DNA of 47,091 nucleotides from an uncultured Bacteroidales bacterium (lineage in GTDB: Bacteria; Bacteroidota; Bacteroidia; Bacteroidales; P3). The first letter of the stretch is position 1, and each line of letters begins with the position of its first letter. The notes below the pieces were generated by a model. The model was not told where the DNA came from, did not search any database, and saw only the letters and a list, made by a program, of their open reading frames with translations. Location of the stretch: the NCBI GenBank assembly GCA_900318835.1, contig ONLW01000023.1, positions 1 through 47,091 on the forward strand, read 5' to 3'. A program made the translations under genes and the position numbers. This document shows positions 23,634 to 34,747 of this stretch, piece by piece.

Positions 23634-25721
23634 ATGTCCGACCTTAGGTACACACGCAACATCGGTATTATGGCCCACATCGACGCCGGCAAGACGACGA
23701 CGACGGAGCGTATCCTCTTCTACACCGGCAAGAACTACAAGCTGGGTGAGACTCACGAGGGTAGCGCCACCATGGACTGGATGGTGCAGGAGCAGGAACG
23801 CGGCATCACCATTACTTCGGCCGCAACAACGGTGTACTGGGAATGGCATAACAACCGCTACAAGTACAACATCATTGACACTCCGGGTCACGTGGATTTC
23901 ACCGTCGAGGTAGAGCGTTCGCTGCGAGTGCTCGACGGCGCCATCGCTATTTTCTGCGCGGTGGGCGGTGTGGAGCCTCAGAGCGAGACCGTCTGGCGTC
24001 AGGCTGACAAGTACGGCGTGCCCCGCATCGCCTTCATCAACAAGATGGACCGTGCGGGTGCCGACTTCTTCTCGGTGGTGAGCCAGATCAAGGAGCGTTT
24101 GGGTGCCAACCCCATCCCCATTGAGATTCCCATCGGACAGGAAGATCTCTACAAAGGTGTTGTCGACCTTATCGCCAACAAGGCTTTGGTGTGGGATGAG
24201 TCCTCAAACGGTCAGCAGTTCATGGAGATTCCCATGCCTGAAGACCTGAAGGATATCGCTGCCGAATATCGCCAGAAGCTCATCGAGGGTGTGGCCGAGG
24301 AGAACGAGGAACTGATGATGAAGTTCTTCGACGATCCCAACTCCATCACCGCCGATGAGGTCATTGCCGAGATTCGCAAGGCTACCCTCTCCCGCAAGAT
24401 TGTCCCCGTGATGTGCGGTTCCGCCTTCAAGAACAAAGGCGTTCAGACGTTGCTTGATGCCGTGGCAGCTTTCCTGCCCAGCCCCATGGATATGCCGGAG
24501 ATTGACGGCATTAATCCCAAGACAGAGAAAGAAGAGTGCCGCAAAGTGGATGTTAAAGCCCCCTTCAGCGCACTTGCCTTCAAGATTGCCACCGACCCCT
24601 ATGTGGGACGTCTGTGCTTCTTCCGCGTCTACAGCGGCAGTCTGGAGAGCGGCTCGTATGTGTACAATGCCAACACCGGCAAGAAGGAACGTATCTCGCG
24701 CATCATGCAGATGCACTCCAACAAGCAGAACCCCCTCGACCGCATTGAGGCTGGCGACATCGGAGCCGCTGTTGGTTTCAAGGAGATTAAGACCGGACAT
24801 ACCCTCTGCGACGAGCAGCATCCCATCATCCTCGAGTCGATGAAGTTCCCCGAACCTGTTATCAGCATCGCCGTGGAACCTCACACCCAGGCCGACATGG
24901 ACAAGATGACCAACGCCCTGATGAAATTGGTGGAGGAAGACCCCACCTTCCGTGTGAAGACCGACGAGGTCAGCGGACAGACCGTCATCAGCGGTATGGG
25001 CGAACTTCATCTGGATATTATCATGGACCGTCTGCGCCGCGAGTTCGGCGTCGACGTCAACCAGGGCCGTCCCGAGGTGGCCTACAAAGAGGCTATCACC
25101 GCTACTGTGCAGCATCATGAGATCTACAAGAAGCAGACCGGCGGTAAAGGTAAGTTCGCCGATGTGCTCTTCGAAATCGGTCCTGCCGACGAAGGCTTTG
25201 TGGGCTTGCAGTTCATCAACGAGGTCAAAGGCGGCAACATTCCTAAGGAGTTTATGCCCGCTTTGGAGAAAGGCTTCAAGGAGGCCATGCAGAACGGTGT
25301 TCTCGCCGGCTATCCCATTGACTCGATGAAGGTCCGCATCATTGATGGCTCGTTCCACCCCGTGGACTCCGACCAGCTGAGTTTCGAACTTTGCGCCAAA
25401 ATTGGTTTCAAGACCGCTTGCCGCAAAGCCAGCCCCGTGTTGCTGGAGCCCATCATGAAACTTGAGGTGTTGACCCCCGATGCCTATGTGGGCGATGTCA
25501 CCGGCGACCTGAACCGTCGTCGCGGCATGCTGGAGAACATCACCGCCAAGGTGGGGGTACAGGCTATCCACGCCAAGGTGCCTCTGGAGCAGATGTTCGG
25601 TTATGTCACCTCACTGCGCACCATCACTTCCGGCCGCGCCAATTCCACCATGGAGTTCTCGCACTACGCTGAGGTGAGCCGCGAGCAGCAGGAAGCTATT
25701 TTGAAGAATAAAAATAATTAA
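23634..25721 (+). CDS. fusA: Elongation factor G
   Basis: Translocase GTPase of 695 residues. G motifs are intact: AHIDAGKTT (14-22), DTPGH (82-86) and NKMD (136-139). Domain II follows from about 290, and domains III-V include [19 protein letters not shown] and the C-terminal [20 protein letters not shown]. Asp17 in AHIDAGKT and the switch I RGITI are present. The preceding 57-nt spacer carries an AT-only mini-palindrome (ATATAT/ATATAT around 23590-23606). No tuf gene follows, as is usual in Bacteroidota. Confidence 0.98.
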   Translation: MSDLRYTRNIGIMAHIDAGKTTTTERILFYTGKNYKLGETHEGSATMDWMVQEQERGITITSAATTVYWEWHNNRYKYNIIDTPGHVDFTVEVERSLRVLDGAIAIFCAVGGVEPQSETVWRQADKYGVPRIAFINKMDRAGADFFSVVSQIKERLGANPIPIEIPIGQEDLYKGVVDLIANKALVWDESSNGQQFMEIPMPEDLKDIAAEYRQKLIEGVAEENEELMMKFFDDPNSITADEVIAEIRKATLSRKIVPVMCGSAFKNKGVQTLLDAVAAFLPSPMDMPEIDGINPKTEKEECRKVDVKAPFSALAFKIATDPYVGRLCFFRVYSGSLESGSYVYNANTGKKERISRIMQMHSNKQNPLDRIEAGDIGAAVGFKEIKTGHTLCDEQHPIILESMKFPEPVISIAVEPHTQADMDKMTNALMKLVEEDPTFRVKTDEVSGQTVISGMGELHLDIIMDRLRREFGVDVNQGRPEVAYKEAITATVQHHEIYKKQTGGKGKFADVLFEIGPADEGFVGLQFINEVKGGNIPKEFMPALEKGFKEAMQNGVLAGYPIDSMKVRIIDGSFHPVDSDQLSFELCAKIGFKTACRKASPVLLEPIMKLEVLTPDAYVGDVTGDLNRRRGMLENITAKVGVQAIHAKVPLEQMFGYVTSLRTITSGRANSTMEFSHYAEVSREQQEAILKNKNN

Positions 25722-25733
25722 AATAAATAACAA

Positions 25734-26042
25734 ATGAGTCAAAGAATCAGAATCAAGCTCAAATCTTACGACCACAACCTCGTCGACAAATCGGCTGAGA
25801 AGATTGTGAAGACCGTTAAGATGACTGGCGCAGTGGTCAATGGTCCCATACCCCTGCCTACCAACAAAAAGATTTTCACGGTGAACCGCTCGACCTTCGT
25901 GAACAAGAAGTCACGTGAGCAGTTCGAACTGAGCACCTACAAGCGCCTGATGGACATCGAGATCAACGATCGCACGAAGACCATCGATGCCTTGATGAAG
26001 CTCGAACTCCCCAGTGGTGTGGAAGTCGAAATCAAAGTGTGA
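25734..26042 (+). CDS. rpsJ: 30S ribosomal protein S10 (uS10)
   Basis: The 102-residue head protein starts [20 protein letters not shown] and contains [17 protein letters not shown] and [16 protein letters not shown], all standard. It follows fusA by only 12 bp, so the str and S10 groups are fused into one transcription unit. S10 also serves as NusE in antitermination complexes. Confidence 0.98.
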   Translation: MSQRIRIKLKSYDHNLVDKSAEKIVKTVKMTGAVVNGPIPLPTNKKIFTVNRSTFVNKKSREQFELSTYKRLMDIEINDRTKTIDALMKLELPSGVEVEIKV

Positions 26043-26112
26043 AATTAATCAGCCAATGTCAACGTCAGATAAGCTGAATTGTCTAACAAATTAAAAGAAT
26101 CCAAACTAAGAA

Positions 26113-26742
26113 ATGTCAGGATTAATTGGAAAGAAAATTGGAATGACCAGTCTTTTTGATGCCGACGGAAAGCAGATTCCGTGCACTGTTATTGAAGCTG
26201 GTCCTTGTGTCGTTACACAAGTGAGAACGATTGAGAAAGATGGTTATGAGGCCATCCAGCTCGCTTTCGGCGAGAAGAAAGAGAGCCACACGACGAAAGC
26301 TATGAAAGGCCACTTCGCCAAGGCTAACACCACCCCTAAGCGCTACCTTGCTGAGTTCAGTCGCTTCGAGGAAGGTCACAAGAAGAAACATGGTGAGATT
26401 CTCACCGTCGAGGTTTTTCAGGAAGGCGAATTTGTTGACGTCGTCGGAACTTCCAAGGGTAAAGGTTTCCAAGGCGTTGTCACCCGCCACGGTTTTGGTG
26501 GTGTCGGCGACAAGACCCACGGTCAGCACGACCGTCTGCGCGCCCCCGGTTCGATTGGTGCATCGTCCTATCCCTCGCGTATCTTCAAGGGTATGCGCAT
26601 GGCCGGCCAGACCGGTAACCACCGCGTGAAGGTCCAGAATCTCCAGGTGGTCAAGATTATCGCTGAGAAGAACCTTATGCTGGTCAAGGGTTCCGTCCCT
26701 GGTCCCAAGGGTTCTATTGTCAAACTTGAAAGATGGAGTTAA
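26113..26742 (+). CDS. rplC: 50S ribosomal protein L3 (uL3)
   Basis: 209 residues, same as E. coli. It begins [20 protein letters not shown], and the extended loop near the peptidyl transferase centre is seen in [20 protein letters not shown] and [20 protein letters not shown]. Early 23S assembly protein. A 70-bp spacer, longer than most in the cluster, separates it from rpsJ. Confidence 0.98.
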   Translation: MSGLIGKKIGMTSLFDADGKQIPCTVIEAGPCVVTQVRTIEKDGYEAIQLAFGEKKESHTTKAMKGHFAKANTTPKRYLAEFSRFEEGHKKKHGEILTVEVFQEGEFVDVVGTSKGKGFQGVVTRHGFGGVGDKTHGQHDRLRAPGSIGASSYPSRIFKGMRMAGQTGNHRVKVQNLQVVKIIAEKNLMLVKGSVPGPKGSIVKLERWS

Positions 26743-26748
26743 AAAGAC

Positions 26749-27381
26749 ATGGAGATTAAAGTTTATAACGTTAACGGAAGCGAAACCGGCAGAACCATCA
26801 ACCTCGAGGATTCTATTTTCGCCATCGAGCCTAACGACCACGCCATCTACCTCGATGTCAAACAGTATTTGGCCGACAACCGTCAGGGTACCAGCAAAGC
26901 CAAGGAGCGCAGCGAGAACGCCCACAGCACCCGTAAGCTCAAACGTCAGAAAGGTACCGGTGGTGCCCGTTCTGGCGATTCGAAGAGTCCCGTGTTCGTT
27001 GGTGGCGGTACGATCTTTGGCCCCAAGCCCCGTGACTATCGTTTCAAACTCAACATCAAGGTTAAACGTCTTGCTCGCCGCAGTGCCCTGAGCTACAAGG
27101 CTAGCGACAACGCTCTGACTGTGGTGGAGAACTTCACCTTCGAAGGCCCCAAGACCAAGAAGATGATTGAGATTCTCAAGAATTTGAACCTGAATGACAA
27201 AAAGTCACTTTTTGTGCTTGAGAATCAAAATAATTTCGTATCTTTGTCTGCTAGAAACCTCAAGAATGTGAAGGTGGTAAACGTGTCGCAATTAAATACT
27301 TACGACATTGTTAACGCCTCCAATATTGTCGTTTGCGAGGGTTCGATGAGCGAAATTAACCGCGTTTTGGCGACAAAATAA
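26749..27381 (+). CDS. rplD: 50S ribosomal protein L4 (uL4)
   Basis: 210 residues lining the exit tunnel. Key segments: [19 protein letters not shown] (the extended tunnel loop; macrolide-site residues look wild type), [18 protein letters not shown] and the C-terminal [19 protein letters not shown]. In E. coli L4 autoregulates the S10 operon; here rplD is internal and no leader target is evident. Confidence 0.98.
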   Translation: MEIKVYNVNGSETGRTINLEDSIFAIEPNDHAIYLDVKQYLADNRQGTSKAKERSENAHSTRKLKRQKGTGGARSGDSKSPVFVGGGTIFGPKPRDYRFKLNIKVKRLARRSALSYKASDNALTVVENFTFEGPKTKKMIEILKNLNLNDKKSLFVLENQNNFVSLSARNLKNVKVVNVSQLNTYDIVNASNIVVCEGSMSEINRVLATK

Positions 27382-27417
27382 GGTATGTGAGTATAACGAT
27401 TTAAGAAAGTTTAACAA

Positions 27418-27771
27418 ATGATGAACATTATAGTAAAACCGCTGATTAGTGAAAAGATGACCCGCCTCACCGAGGCCGCGGCCAATCCCGTTCAGACCCG
27501 CATCCAGCGTAAGAAGGGTATCGCCGTTGCACCTGCTCACAACCGCTATGGTTTTGTTGTTGACAAACGCGCCAACAAGATTGAGATCAAGAATGCCGTC
27601 GAGCAGTTCTACAATGTGAAGGTCATTGACGTCAACACGATGAACTACGCAGGCAAAGTGAAATCGCGCTACACCAAAGCTGGCTTCCTGACTGGCCGTA
27701 CCAATGCTTTCAAGAAAGCTATCGTGACTTTGGCCGAGGGTGATGTCATTGATTTCTATGCAAACATTTAA
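27418..27771 (+). CDS. rplW: 50S ribosomal protein L23 (uL23)
   Basis: The 117-residue exit-site protein docks trigger factor and SRP. It opens MMNIIVKPLISEKMTRL; either of the two adjacent ATGs could be used. It is about 17 residues longer than E. coli L23 because of an insert after TRL (TEAAANPVQTRIQRKKGIAV) before YGFVVDKRANKIEIK. The remainder is canonical, including VNTMNYAGKVKSRYTKAGF. Confidence 0.97.
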   Translation: MMNIIVKPLISEKMTRLTEAAANPVQTRIQRKKGIAVAPAHNRYGFVVDKRANKIEIKNAVEQFYNVKVIDVNTMNYAGKVKSRYTKAGFLTGRTNAFKKAIVTLAEGDVIDFYANI

Positions 27772-27833
27772 TCAGATTCAATAATAATAGTATAGTCCAC
27801 TGATAAGAGACTAAAAAGAACAAGAAAAAAGAA

Positions 27834-28658
27834 ATGGCTTTAAAGAAAATTAAACCTACGACTCCCGGTCAGCGCCATAAACTTGTTGTCACTAATGATG
27901 ACATCACGGCCACCAGACCGGAGAAAAGCCTTGTTTACGGTAAACGCAAAAGCGGCGGCCGTAACAATCAGGGTAAGATGACGATGCGCTATATCGGCGG
28001 CGGTCACAAACAGTTATTCCGCTTTGTCGACTTCAAGCGTAACAAAGACGGTATCCCCGCCGTCGTGAAGACCATCGAGTACGACCCCAACCGCAGTTCG
28101 CGTATCGCCCTTGTGTGCTACGCTGACGGCGAGAAGAGCTACATCCTCTGCCCTCAGGGTCTTAAGGTCGGTCAGACTGTCATGTCTGGCGCTGGTGTCG
28201 CCCCCGAAGTGGGTAACACCCTGTTGCTTGCTGAGATTCCTTTCGGCACGCTGATTCACAACATTGAGCTCCGTCCCGGCCAGGGTGCCAAGATGGTGCG
28301 TTCGGCCGGTGCTTATGCCCAGCTGATGTCGCGCGACGACAAGTATGCCATCATCAAGATGCCCAGTGGCGAGATGCGCATGATTCTTCAGGCCTGTCGC
28401 GCTACCGTCGGTATTGTGAGCAATCCTGAGCACAACCTCGAAGTCGGCGGTAAAGCCGGTCGCAGCCGTCACCTCGGCCGTCGTCCGCGTAACCGCGGTG
28501 TTGTTATGAACCCCGTTGACCACCCGATGGGTGGTGGTGAAGGCCGTCAGACTGGCGGACATCCCCGTTCGCGCAAGGGTATCCCGGCCAAGGGCTACAA
28601 GACTCGCGCTCCCAAGAAGCAGTCGAGCAAGTACATCGTCGAAAGAAGAAAGAAGTAA
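27834..28658 (+). CDS. rplB: 50S ribosomal protein L2 (uL2)
   Basis: 274 residues, important for subunit association and the peptidyl transferase centre. Signatures: [21 protein letters not shown] near the N-terminus, and [17 protein letters not shown] with the conserved histidine near residue 230, followed by basic [20 protein letters not shown]. Confidence 0.98.
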   Translation: MALKKIKPTTPGQRHKLVVTNDDITATRPEKSLVYGKRKSGGRNNQGKMTMRYIGGGHKQLFRFVDFKRNKDGIPAVVKTIEYDPNRSSRIALVCYADGEKSYILCPQGLKVGQTVMSGAGVAPEVGNTLLLAEIPFGTLIHNIELRPGQGAKMVRSAGAYAQLMSRDDKYAIIKMPSGEMRMILQACRATVGIVSNPEHNLEVGGKAGRSRHLGRRPRNRGVVMNPVDHPMGGGEGRQTGGHPRSRKGIPAKGYKTRAPKKQSSKYIVERRKK

Positions 28659-28678
28659 CTCAGTAAAAAGAAGAAACA

Positions 28679-28957
28679 ATGAGTCGTTCATTAAAGAAAG
28701 GTCCGTATATTTTCCACAAACTGGAAAAACGTGTAATCGAGGCACAGCAGTCCAACAAGAAGGTTACCATCAAGACATGGTCGAGAGCTTCGATGATTTC
28801 GCCCGACTTTGTGGGTCAGACTATTGCCGTGCACAATGGCAACAAGTTCATCCCCGTGTACGTCACCGAGAACATGGTGGGTCACAAGCTTGGCGAGTTC
28901 GCTCCCACCCGCATCTTCCGCGGCCATGCAGGATCTAAAGATAAAGGTAAAAAGTAA
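28679..28957 (+). CDS. rpsS: 30S ribosomal protein S19 (uS19)
   Basis: 92 residues, exactly the E. coli length. [39 protein letters not shown] and [17 protein letters not shown] are diagnostic. It sits in the 30S head with S13. Confidence 0.98.
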   Translation: MSRSLKKGPYIFHKLEKRVIEAQQSNKKVTIKTWSRASMISPDFVGQTIAVHNGNKFIPVYVTENMVGHKLGEFAPTRIFRGHAGSKDKGKK

Positions 28958-28970
28958 ATTTTAAAAGAAA

Positions 28971-29408
28971 ATGGGACGTAGAAAACATAATAGTGCAGAA
29001 GCACGTAAAGAAGCCAACAAGACCCTTTATGTGGCTAAGTTGATGAACAATCCTACTTCGCCTCGTAAAACCCGTCTCGTCGCTGACCTCGTCCGTGGTG
29101 TCGACGTCGAGAAAGCCCTCGGTATTCTCCAGTACAATCCCAGAGAGTCCGCCCCCAAGATGCGCAAGCTCATCCTCTCGGCTGTCGCCAACTGGCAGGC
29201 CAAGAACGAGGGTGCCCGCATGGAGGACGCTCAGCTGTATGTCAAGCAGATCAAGGTTGACGAAGGTCGCACAATGAAGCGTATGCGCACCGCCCCTCAG
29301 GGTCGCGGTTACCGCATCCGCAAGCGTAGCAACCATATCACCGTGATTCTCGGCAGCCGCATCGAGGAAGCTCCGGTCGCCCAGGCTGAAAAAGAAGAAA
29401 CTAAATAA
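28971..29408 (+). CDS. rplV: 50S ribosomal protein L22 (uL22)
   Basis: The 145-residue product is about 35 longer than E. coli L22. The core is clear (NNPTSPRKTRLVADLVRG, KMRKLILSAVANWQAKNEG) with the tunnel hairpin MKRMRTAPQGRGYRIRKRSN. The extra length is an N-terminal basic segment and an acidic tail (EEAPVAQAEKEETK), compatible with Bacteroidota forms. Confidence 0.97.
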   Translation: MGRRKHNSAEARKEANKTLYVAKLMNNPTSPRKTRLVADLVRGVDVEKALGILQYNPRESAPKMRKLILSAVANWQAKNEGARMEDAQLYVKQIKVDEGRTMKRMRTAPQGRGYRIRKRSNHITVILGSRIEEAPVAQAEKEETK

Positions 29409-29434
29409 AGTAATTAAAAAGAAGAAACTCAACA

Positions 29435-30190
29435 ATGGGACAAAAAACTAACCCAATTGGAAACAGATTAGGTATCATCCGCGGATGGGATTCTAACTGG
29501 TTTGGCGGAAGAAGATTTGAACAAAAGCTCGTTGAGGACGACAAGATCCGTAAGTATCTCAACGCCCGTCTTGCCAAGGCTAGCATCTCCAAGATTTACA
29601 TTGAGCGTACCCTGAAGCTGCTCACCGTCACCATCAACTCCGCTCGTCCGGGTCTGATTATCGGTCGTGCCGGTTCTGAGGTTGACAAACTCCGCGAGGA
29701 GCTCAAGAAGCTCACCGGTAAGGATGTTCAGATTAACATCAGCGAGGTGAAGCGCCCCGAGATGGACGCCGTCCTCGTGGCCCAGAATATCGCCAAGCAG
29801 ATTGAAGGCCGCATCCAGTATCGTCGCGCCATCAAGAACGCCATCACCTCCACCATGCGTACCGGTGCCGAGGGTATCAAGGTCTCCATCGCCGGACGTA
29901 TCGGTGGTGCTGAGATTGCGCGCAGCGAGCACTTCAAAGAGGGTCGTACACCTCTCCACACGCTCCGCGCTGACATCGACTATGCAAACGCCGAGGCTCA
30001 TACCACCTATGGCCGCATTGGTATCAAGGTGTGGATTTGCCGTGGTGTTATCTATGGCAGACCCGAGCTCGTTCCCTCCACCGTGGGTGGTCAGCAGAAA
30101 GACCATCGTGCCGGTGCCATGGGCGCAGGCCGTCGTCCGGAAGGTGCCCCCCGTCGTCGTATGGGCAACAGAAATAACAACAGTAAATAA
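29435..30190 (+). CDS. rpsC: 30S ribosomal protein S3 (uS3)
   Basis: The 251-residue mRNA-entry protein has a KH domain with [20 protein letters not shown] (GxxG loop GRAG) and the C-terminal domain [20 protein letters not shown] basic tail ([15 protein letters not shown]) extends it beyond E. coli S3. The mRNA-unwinding Arg/Lys face cannot be judged without a structure. Confidence 0.98.
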   Translation: MGQKTNPIGNRLGIIRGWDSNWFGGRRFEQKLVEDDKIRKYLNARLAKASISKIYIERTLKLLTVTINSARPGLIIGRAGSEVDKLREELKKLTGKDVQINISEVKRPEMDAVLVAQNIAKQIEGRIQYRRAIKNAITSTMRTGAEGIKVSIAGRIGGAEIARSEHFKEGRTPLHTLRADIDYANAEAHTTYGRIGIKVWICRGVIYGRPELVPSTVGGQQKDHRAGAMGAGRRPEGAPRRRMGNRNNNSK

Positions 30191-30234
30191 TTTGTAGTTT
30201 AGCATTTGCACTAAACACGAAACAATAAGAAGAA

Positions 30235-30657
30235 ATGTTACAACCCAAGAAAACAAGATATAGAAAGCAGCAGAAAGGCAAAATCAAAGGTAATGCCTTC
30301 CGTGGCCATGAACTCGCATTCGGTACCTTCGGTATCAAATCGCTTGAGACCTGCTTCATCACTGGCCGTCAAATAGAGGCTGCTCGTCAAGCTGTAACGC
30401 GTCACATGAAACGTGAAGGTCAGATTTGGATCCGCATCTTCCCGGACAAGCCCATCACCAAGAAGCCCAATGAGGTTCGTATGGGTAAAGGTAAAGGTGC
30501 TCCCGAGTATTTCGTCGCCCGCGTTATGCCTGGCACTATGCTGTTCGAGTGCGAGGGTGTCCCCATGGATGTTGCTAAAGAGGCTCTCCGTTTGGCCGCT
30601 CAGAAACTTCCCATCTCGACCAAATTTGTCGTCAAAAGAGACTATATCGAAGAATAA
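30235..30657 (+). CDS. rplP: 50S ribosomal protein L16 (uL16)
   Basis: 140 residues; organises the A-site tRNA region. [39 protein letters not shown] and [18 protein letters not shown] are present, the last including the arginine that is hydroxylated in some bacteria. Confidence 0.98.
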   Translation: MLQPKKTRYRKQQKGKIKGNAFRGHELAFGTFGIKSLETCFITGRQIEAARQAVTRHMKREGQIWIRIFPDKPITKKPNEVRMGKGKGAPEYFVARVMPGTMLFECEGVPMDVAKEALRLAAQKLPISTKFVVKRDYIEE

Positions 30658-30674
30658 TTAGAAGTCCTACAGTC

Positions 30675-30878
30675 ATGAAGAATGAAATCGTTTTAAAAGA
30701 GCTCTCGACTGCTGAATTGAAGGAAAGACTTGAGACCGAGCGCGCCAACTATCAGAAGATGCTTCTGACCCATGCTGTGTCTCCTCTCGAGAACCCCAAC
30801 AAAATTAAAGAAAGTAGAAAAAACATTGCCCGCTGCCTTACAGAGCTCCGCGCCCGCGAAATCGCCGGCAACAAGTAA
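30675..30878 (+). CDS. rpmC: 50S ribosomal protein L29 (uL29)
   Basis: 67 residues, two-helix exit-site protein. The SPLENPNKIKESRKNIARCL segment is the family signature; TELKERLETERANYQKMLLT forms the first helix. The start ATG at 30675 lies 17 bp after rplP. Confidence 0.96.
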   Translation: MKNEIVLKELSTAELKERLETERANYQKMLLTHAVSPLENPNKIKESRKNIARCLTELRAREIAGNK

Positions 30879-30908
30879 GCATGGCAATTAGTAAAATCCA
30901 ATTCTAAG

Positions 30909-31163
30909 ATGGAAAGAAATTTAAGAAAAGAAAGAATCGGTGTTGTGGTCAGCAACAAGATGGACAAATCCATTGTGATTCTCGTCGAGCGTAAGGTGAA
31001 GCACCCCAAGTACGGCAAGTTTGTTAAGAAGTCCACCAAATTCATGGCCCACGACGAGAAGAACGAAGCCAACATGGGCGACACTGTCCGCATCATGGAG
31101 ACCCGTCCCCTGAGCAAGAACAAATGCTGGCGTCTGGTCGAAATCGTTGAGAAGGCTAAATAA
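30909..31163 (+). CDS. rpsQ: 30S ribosomal protein S17 (uS17)
   Basis: 84 residues, OB-fold 5'-domain binder. [39 protein letters not shown] and [19 protein letters not shown] are all family hallmarks. Confidence 0.98.
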   Translation: MERNLRKERIGVVVSNKMDKSIVILVERKVKHPKYGKFVKKSTKFMAHDEKNEANMGDTVRIMETRPLSKNKCWRLVEIVEKAK

Positions 31164-31184
31164 CTAGAAAAACAAAAAGAAGAA

Positions 31185-31553
31185 ATGATACAGCAAGAAA
31201 CCAGAATGACAGTTGCCGACAACAGTGGCGCCAAGAGCGCCCTGTGCATCCGCGTCCTCGGTGGCACCAAGAAGCGTTATGCTTCCATTGGCGACACCAT
31301 CGTCGTGGCTATCAAAGATGCACTTCCCTCCGGCAACGTGAAGAAGGGTAGCGTTTCCAAAGCAGTCGTGGTACGCACCAAAAAAGAGATTCGTCGCAAT
31401 GATGGTTCCTACATCCGCTTCGACGACAATGCCTGCGTCCTGCTCACCGCTGCCGATGAGCTCCGTGGCACCCGTATCTTCGGCCCCGTGGGTCGTGAAC
31501 TGCGCGAGAAACAGTTTATGAAGATTGTTTCTCTCGCTCCCGAAGTATTGTAA
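31185..31553 (+). CDS. rplN: 50S ribosomal protein L14 (uL14)
   Basis: 122 residues, intersubunit bridge protein. [40 protein letters not shown] and [20 protein letters not shown] are canonical, as is the ending SLAPEVL. Confidence 0.98.
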   Translation: MIQQETRMTVADNSGAKSALCIRVLGGTKKRYASIGDTIVVAIKDALPSGNVKKGSVSKAVVVRTKKEIRRNDGSYIRFDDNACVLLTAADELRGTRIFGPVGRELREKQFMKIVSLAPEVL

Positions 31554-31575
31554 ACAATAAAAGAAAGAAGAGAAA

Positions 31576-31890
31576 ATGAAATTGCACGTTAAGAAAGGGG
31601 ATATGGTTCAGGTGATCGCCGGCGACGACAAAGGTAAGATCGCCAAGGTCCTGAAAGTCTATCCCGAAAAGAATCGCGCCATCGTCGAGGGTGTCAACGT
31701 GAACAAGAAGCATACCAAGCCCAATGCCAAGAACACGCAGGGCGGTATCGTTGAGCAGGAAGCTCCCATCCACATCTCCAACCTCATGGTTGTGGTTGGC
31801 AAGACCCCTACTAAGATTGGCCGTCGTGTCGATGAAAAGACTGGAAAAATAGTCCGTTATTCTAAAAAAACAGGAGAGGAGATTAAGTAA
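31576..31890 (+). CDS. rplX: 50S ribosomal protein L24 (uL24)
   Basis: 104 residues with the KOW motif near the N-terminus ([20 protein letters not shown]), a 50S assembly initiator. The stop codon overlaps the rplE start (TAATG at 31888-31892), suggesting coupled translation of L24 and L5. Confidence 0.97.
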   Translation: MKLHVKKGDMVQVIAGDDKGKIAKVLKVYPEKNRAIVEGVNVNKKHTKPNAKNTQGGIVEQEAPIHISNLMVVVGKTPTKIGRRVDEKTGKIVRYSKKTGEEIK

Positions 31891-32450
31891 TGGCATACAT
31901 TCCCGCATTAAAGACCAAGTATAAAGAGGAGATTCTTCCTGCTTTGATGAAAGAGTACGGCTACAAGACCGTTATGCAGGCTCCCCGTCTGAAGAAAATT
32001 ACCTTGAACCAGGGTCTCGGCAAGGCCGCCATCGCTGACAAGAAAGTTATCGATAAAGGCATCGAGGAGATGACCGCCATCACCGGCCAGAAAGCTGTTG
32101 CCACCAAGTCCCGCAAAGATATCTCGAACTTCAAACTGCGTCGGGGCATGCCCATTGGCGTCCGCGTGACCCTCCGTGGTGAGCGTATGTACGAGTTCTT
32201 GGAGCGTCTTGTGACTGCTTCCATCCCTCGTATCCGCGACTTCCGTGGCATCAACGATAAAGGTTTCGACGGTAAAGGTAACTACACCTTCGGCATTGCC
32301 GAGCAGATTATCTTCCCCGAGATTGATATCGACAAGATTGACCGCATTCAGGGTATGGACATCACCTTCGTTACCTCGGCTCAGACCGACAAGGAGGCCA
32401 TGTCGCTGCTCAAAGAGTTCGGTTTACCGTTCAAGAATCAACAAAAATAA
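31890..32450 (+). CDS. rplE: 50S ribosomal protein L5 (uL5)
   Basis: 186 residues; binds 5S rRNA and the P-site tRNA. Identified from [38 protein letters not shown] and [19 protein letters not shown]. Its ATG shares the last base of the rplX stop. Confidence 0.98.
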   Translation: MAYIPALKTKYKEEILPALMKEYGYKTVMQAPRLKKITLNQGLGKAAIADKKVIDKGIEEMTAITGQKAVATKSRKDISNFKLRRGMPIGVRVTLRGERMYEFLERLVTASIPRIRDFRGINDKGFDGKGNYTFGIAEQIIFPEIDIDKIDRIQGMDITFVTSAQTDKEAMSLLKEFGLPFKNQQK

Positions 32451-32455
32451 GCATA

Positions 32456-32755
32456 ATGGCTAAAGAATCGATTAAAGCAAGAGAGCGCAAAAGAGCTAAA
32501 ATGGTCGCCAAGTACGCTGCCAAGCGCGCTGCCCTGAAAGAAATTGTCCGCACCGGTGAACCCGAGGACGTGGAGAAGGCCGTCATCGCCCTTCAGAAGC
32601 TTCCGAAGAATGCTTGCCCCATCCGCCAGCACAACCGTTGCCAGTTGACCGGCCGCCCCAAAGGCTACATGCGCCAGTTCGGTATCTCGCGTATTAACTT
32701 CCGCGAGATGGCTGTCTCCGGTCTTATCCCCGGTGTCAAAAAAGCAAGTTGGTAA
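32456..32755 (+). CDS. rpsN: 30S ribosomal protein S14, zinc-independent form (uS14)
   Basis: 99 residues of the long form without the CxxC...CxxC zinc ribbon; only isolated cysteines occur ([20 protein letters not shown]). The C-terminus ([20 protein letters not shown]) is diagnostic. Starts 5 bp after rplE. Confidence 0.97.
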   Translation: MAKESIKARERKRAKMVAKYAAKRAALKEIVRTGEPEDVEKAVIALQKLPKNACPIRQHNRCQLTGRPKGYMRQFGISRINFREMAVSGLIPGVKKASW

Positions 32756-32824
32756 AATAATTTATTGGTAGCTTTGCAAGTTGGCATTCCACCAATACTA
32801 CAAAACTTAAAATCAAAAATTAAT

Positions 32825-33226
32825 ATGGTAACAGATCCTATTGCAGATTATCTGACCCGCATGAGAAACGCCATTGCCGCCAAGCATCGCGTGGTCGAAA
32901 TCCCCGGTTCCAAACTGAAGAAAGAGATTACCAAGATTCTCTTTGAAAAAGGTTACATCCTCAACTACAAATTCGAGAATGAGGGTGCCCACAACCAGAG
33001 CATCAAGATTGCTCTGAAGTATCACCCCGTGACCAAGCAGTCCGCCATTGCTGAGCTGAAGCGTGTCTCCAGCCCCGGTCTGCGTAAGTATGTCTCCGTC
33101 GACGAGATGCCCCGCGTCCTCAATGGTCTCGGCATCGCCATCGTGTCGACTTCCAAAGGCCTTATGACCGACAAGGAAGCCCGCACCCTCAATGTCGGTG
33201 GCGAAGTTTTATGTTACATCAGCTAA
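32825..33226 (+). CDS. rpsH: 30S ribosomal protein S8 (uS8)
   Basis: 133 residues from the ATG at 32825 ([17 protein letters not shown]), which matches the family N-terminus; an in-frame upstream ATG at 32765 would add 20 unrelated residues and is rejected. The C-terminal [20 protein letters not shown] is canonical. In E. coli S8 represses the spc operon; no such mRNA target was identified. Confidence 0.97.
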   Translation: MVTDPIADYLTRMRNAIAAKHRVVEIPGSKLKKEITKILFEKGYILNYKFENEGAHNQSIKIALKYHPVTKQSAIAELKRVSSPGLRKYVSVDEMPRVLNGLGIAIVSTSKGLMTDKEARTLNVGGEVLCYIS

Positions 33227-33247
33227 TCAAGAGAGGAGATTTAGAAA

Positions 33248-33802
33248 ATGTCAAGAATAGGTAAAATGCCCATCCACCTTCCCAAAGGTGTTGAAGTGAA
33301 GATTTCTGATGACAATGTCCTGACCGTCAAAGGACCTCTCGGAGAACTCAGCCAGAAAGTGAACCCCATGATTGAGATGAAAGTTGAAGACGGCGTGCTC
33401 CACTTCAACCGTCCCAATGACGAGCGTGAGACCAAAGCCCAGCACGGCCTCTATCGCGCCCTTGCCGCCAATATGGTGAAAGGTGTCAGTGAGGGTTTCA
33501 AGACCGTCCAGGAGGTCATCGGTGTGGGTTACAAGGTCCAGGCCACCGGCAATGTCATGGAGATGGACCTCGGTTACTCCCACAAGATCTTCTTTGAGCT
33601 CGCCCCCGAGATTAAGGTTGAGACCGTCACCGAGAAAGGTAAGAACCCCATTATCACCATGACCTGCTGCGACAAGCAGATCCTTGGTCAGGCTGCAGCC
33701 AAGATTCGTTCGCTCCGCAAGCCCGAACCCTACAAGGGTAAAGGTATCCGCTTCCAGGGCGAAGAGATTCGTAAGAAAGCTGGTAAAGCTGCTGCTAAAT
33801 AA
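33248..33802 (+). CDS. rplF: 50S ribosomal protein L6 (uL6)
   Basis: 184 residues with the duplicated L6 fold: MSRIGKMPIHLPKGVEV, HGLYRALAANMVKGVSEGF, IGVGYKVQATGNVMEMDLGY and RKPEPYKGKGIRFQGEEIR. It lies near the factor-binding centre. A purine-rich GAGAGGAG precedes the start. Confidence 0.98.
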   Translation: MSRIGKMPIHLPKGVEVKISDDNVLTVKGPLGELSQKVNPMIEMKVEDGVLHFNRPNDERETKAQHGLYRALAANMVKGVSEGFKTVQEVIGVGYKVQATGNVMEMDLGYSHKIFFELAPEIKVETVTEKGKNPIITMTCCDKQILGQAAAKIRSLRKPEPYKGKGIRFQGEEIRKKAGKAAAK

Positions 33803-33848
33803 ATAGTAAGGTAAAAAGATTTGCCAAAAAGCCAAAAGATAAATTGTT

Positions 33849-34202
33849 ATGGCAACAAAAAAAGACATAAGAAGAATAAAGATTAAATTCCGCATCCGTC
33901 ACAAAGTCAGCGGTACCGCTGAGATGCCTCGCCTGTCGGTTTTCAGAAGCAACAAGGAAATCTATGCCCAGGTGATTGACGATGTAAAAGGTGTGACACT
34001 GACCGCAGCCTCATCCCTCGAAAAAGGCTTTGAAAAGAGTGGCACAAAGAGCGAAGTGGCCGCCAAGGTCGGCAAAACTGTTGCCGAGCGCGCCCTTGCC
34101 GCTGGTATCAATACCGTTGTTTTTGACCGTAATGGTTACCTCTACCACGGCCGCGTGAAGAGCTTGGCCGACGGTGCCAGAGAAGGTGGTTTAAAATTCT
34201 AA
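33849..34202 (+). CDS. rplR: 50S ribosomal protein L18 (uL18)
   Basis: 117 residues, 5S rRNA binder. [39 protein letters not shown] and the C-terminal [20 protein letters not shown] identify it. Confidence 0.98.
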   Translation: MATKKDIRRIKIKFRIRHKVSGTAEMPRLSVFRSNKEIYAQVIDDVKGVTLTAASSLEKGFEKSGTKSEVAAKVGKTVAERALAAGINTVVFDRNGYLYHGRVKSLADGAREGGLKF

Positions 34203-34208
34203 TAAGTC

Positions 34209-34727
34209 ATGGCAGAAGTAAACATTAAAAGAGTAAAATCGAGCGAGATCGAATTCAAAGATCGTCTTGTCGCTATCAACCGCGTCACCAAGGTTACCAA
34301 AGGTGGTAGAACGTTCACCTTTGCTGCCATCGTCGTTATTGGAAATGAGAATGGCGTTGTGGGCTACGGCCTCGGCAAAGCCAAGGAGGTCCAGGCCGCC
34401 GTCCAGAAAGGTATTGACGACGCCAAGAAGAACCTCATCCGTGTCCCCGTGCTGAAGGGTACCATCCCCCACGAGCAGTGCGGTAAGTACAGTGGCGCCA
34501 AAGTCTTCCTGAAACCCGCTGCCCCCGGTACCGGTGTCATTGCTGGCGGTGCCATGCGCGCTGTTCTGGAGAGCGTCGGTGTGAAGGACGTGCTTGCCAA
34601 GTGCAAGGGTTCCTCCAATCCCCACAGCGTGGTGAAAGCCACCATCAATGCCCTTCTCCAGATGAAGGATCCTTACATGGTGTCTCAACTTCGCGGTATT
34701 TCTCTCGACAAAGTGTTTAACGGTTAA
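34209..34727 (+). CDS. rpsE: 30S ribosomal protein S5 (uS5)
   Basis: 172 residues with dsRBD-like and S5 domains: [20 protein letters not shown] (the spectinomycin-loop region), [19 protein letters not shown] and [20 protein letters not shown]. It begins 6 bp after rplR. Confidence 0.98.
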   Translation: MAEVNIKRVKSSEIEFKDRLVAINRVTKVTKGGRTFTFAAIVVIGNENGVVGYGLGKAKEVQAAVQKGIDDAKKNLIRVPVLKGTIPHEQCGKYSGAKVFLKPAAPGTGVIAGGAMRAVLESVGVKDVLAKCKGSSNPHSVVKATINALLQMKDPYMVSQLRGISLDKVFNG

Positions 34728-34747
34728 TTAAATAGGAGGTCAAGAAA

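Noticed and set aside
24204-25571. 455-codon minus-strand open frame inside fusA
   Set aside because: Shadow of a strongly biased essential gene; the translation has no recognisable motif.
32765-32824. Upstream start for rpsH
   Set aside because: The extra 20 residues are unrelated to S8; ATG at 32825 gives the canonical N-terminus.
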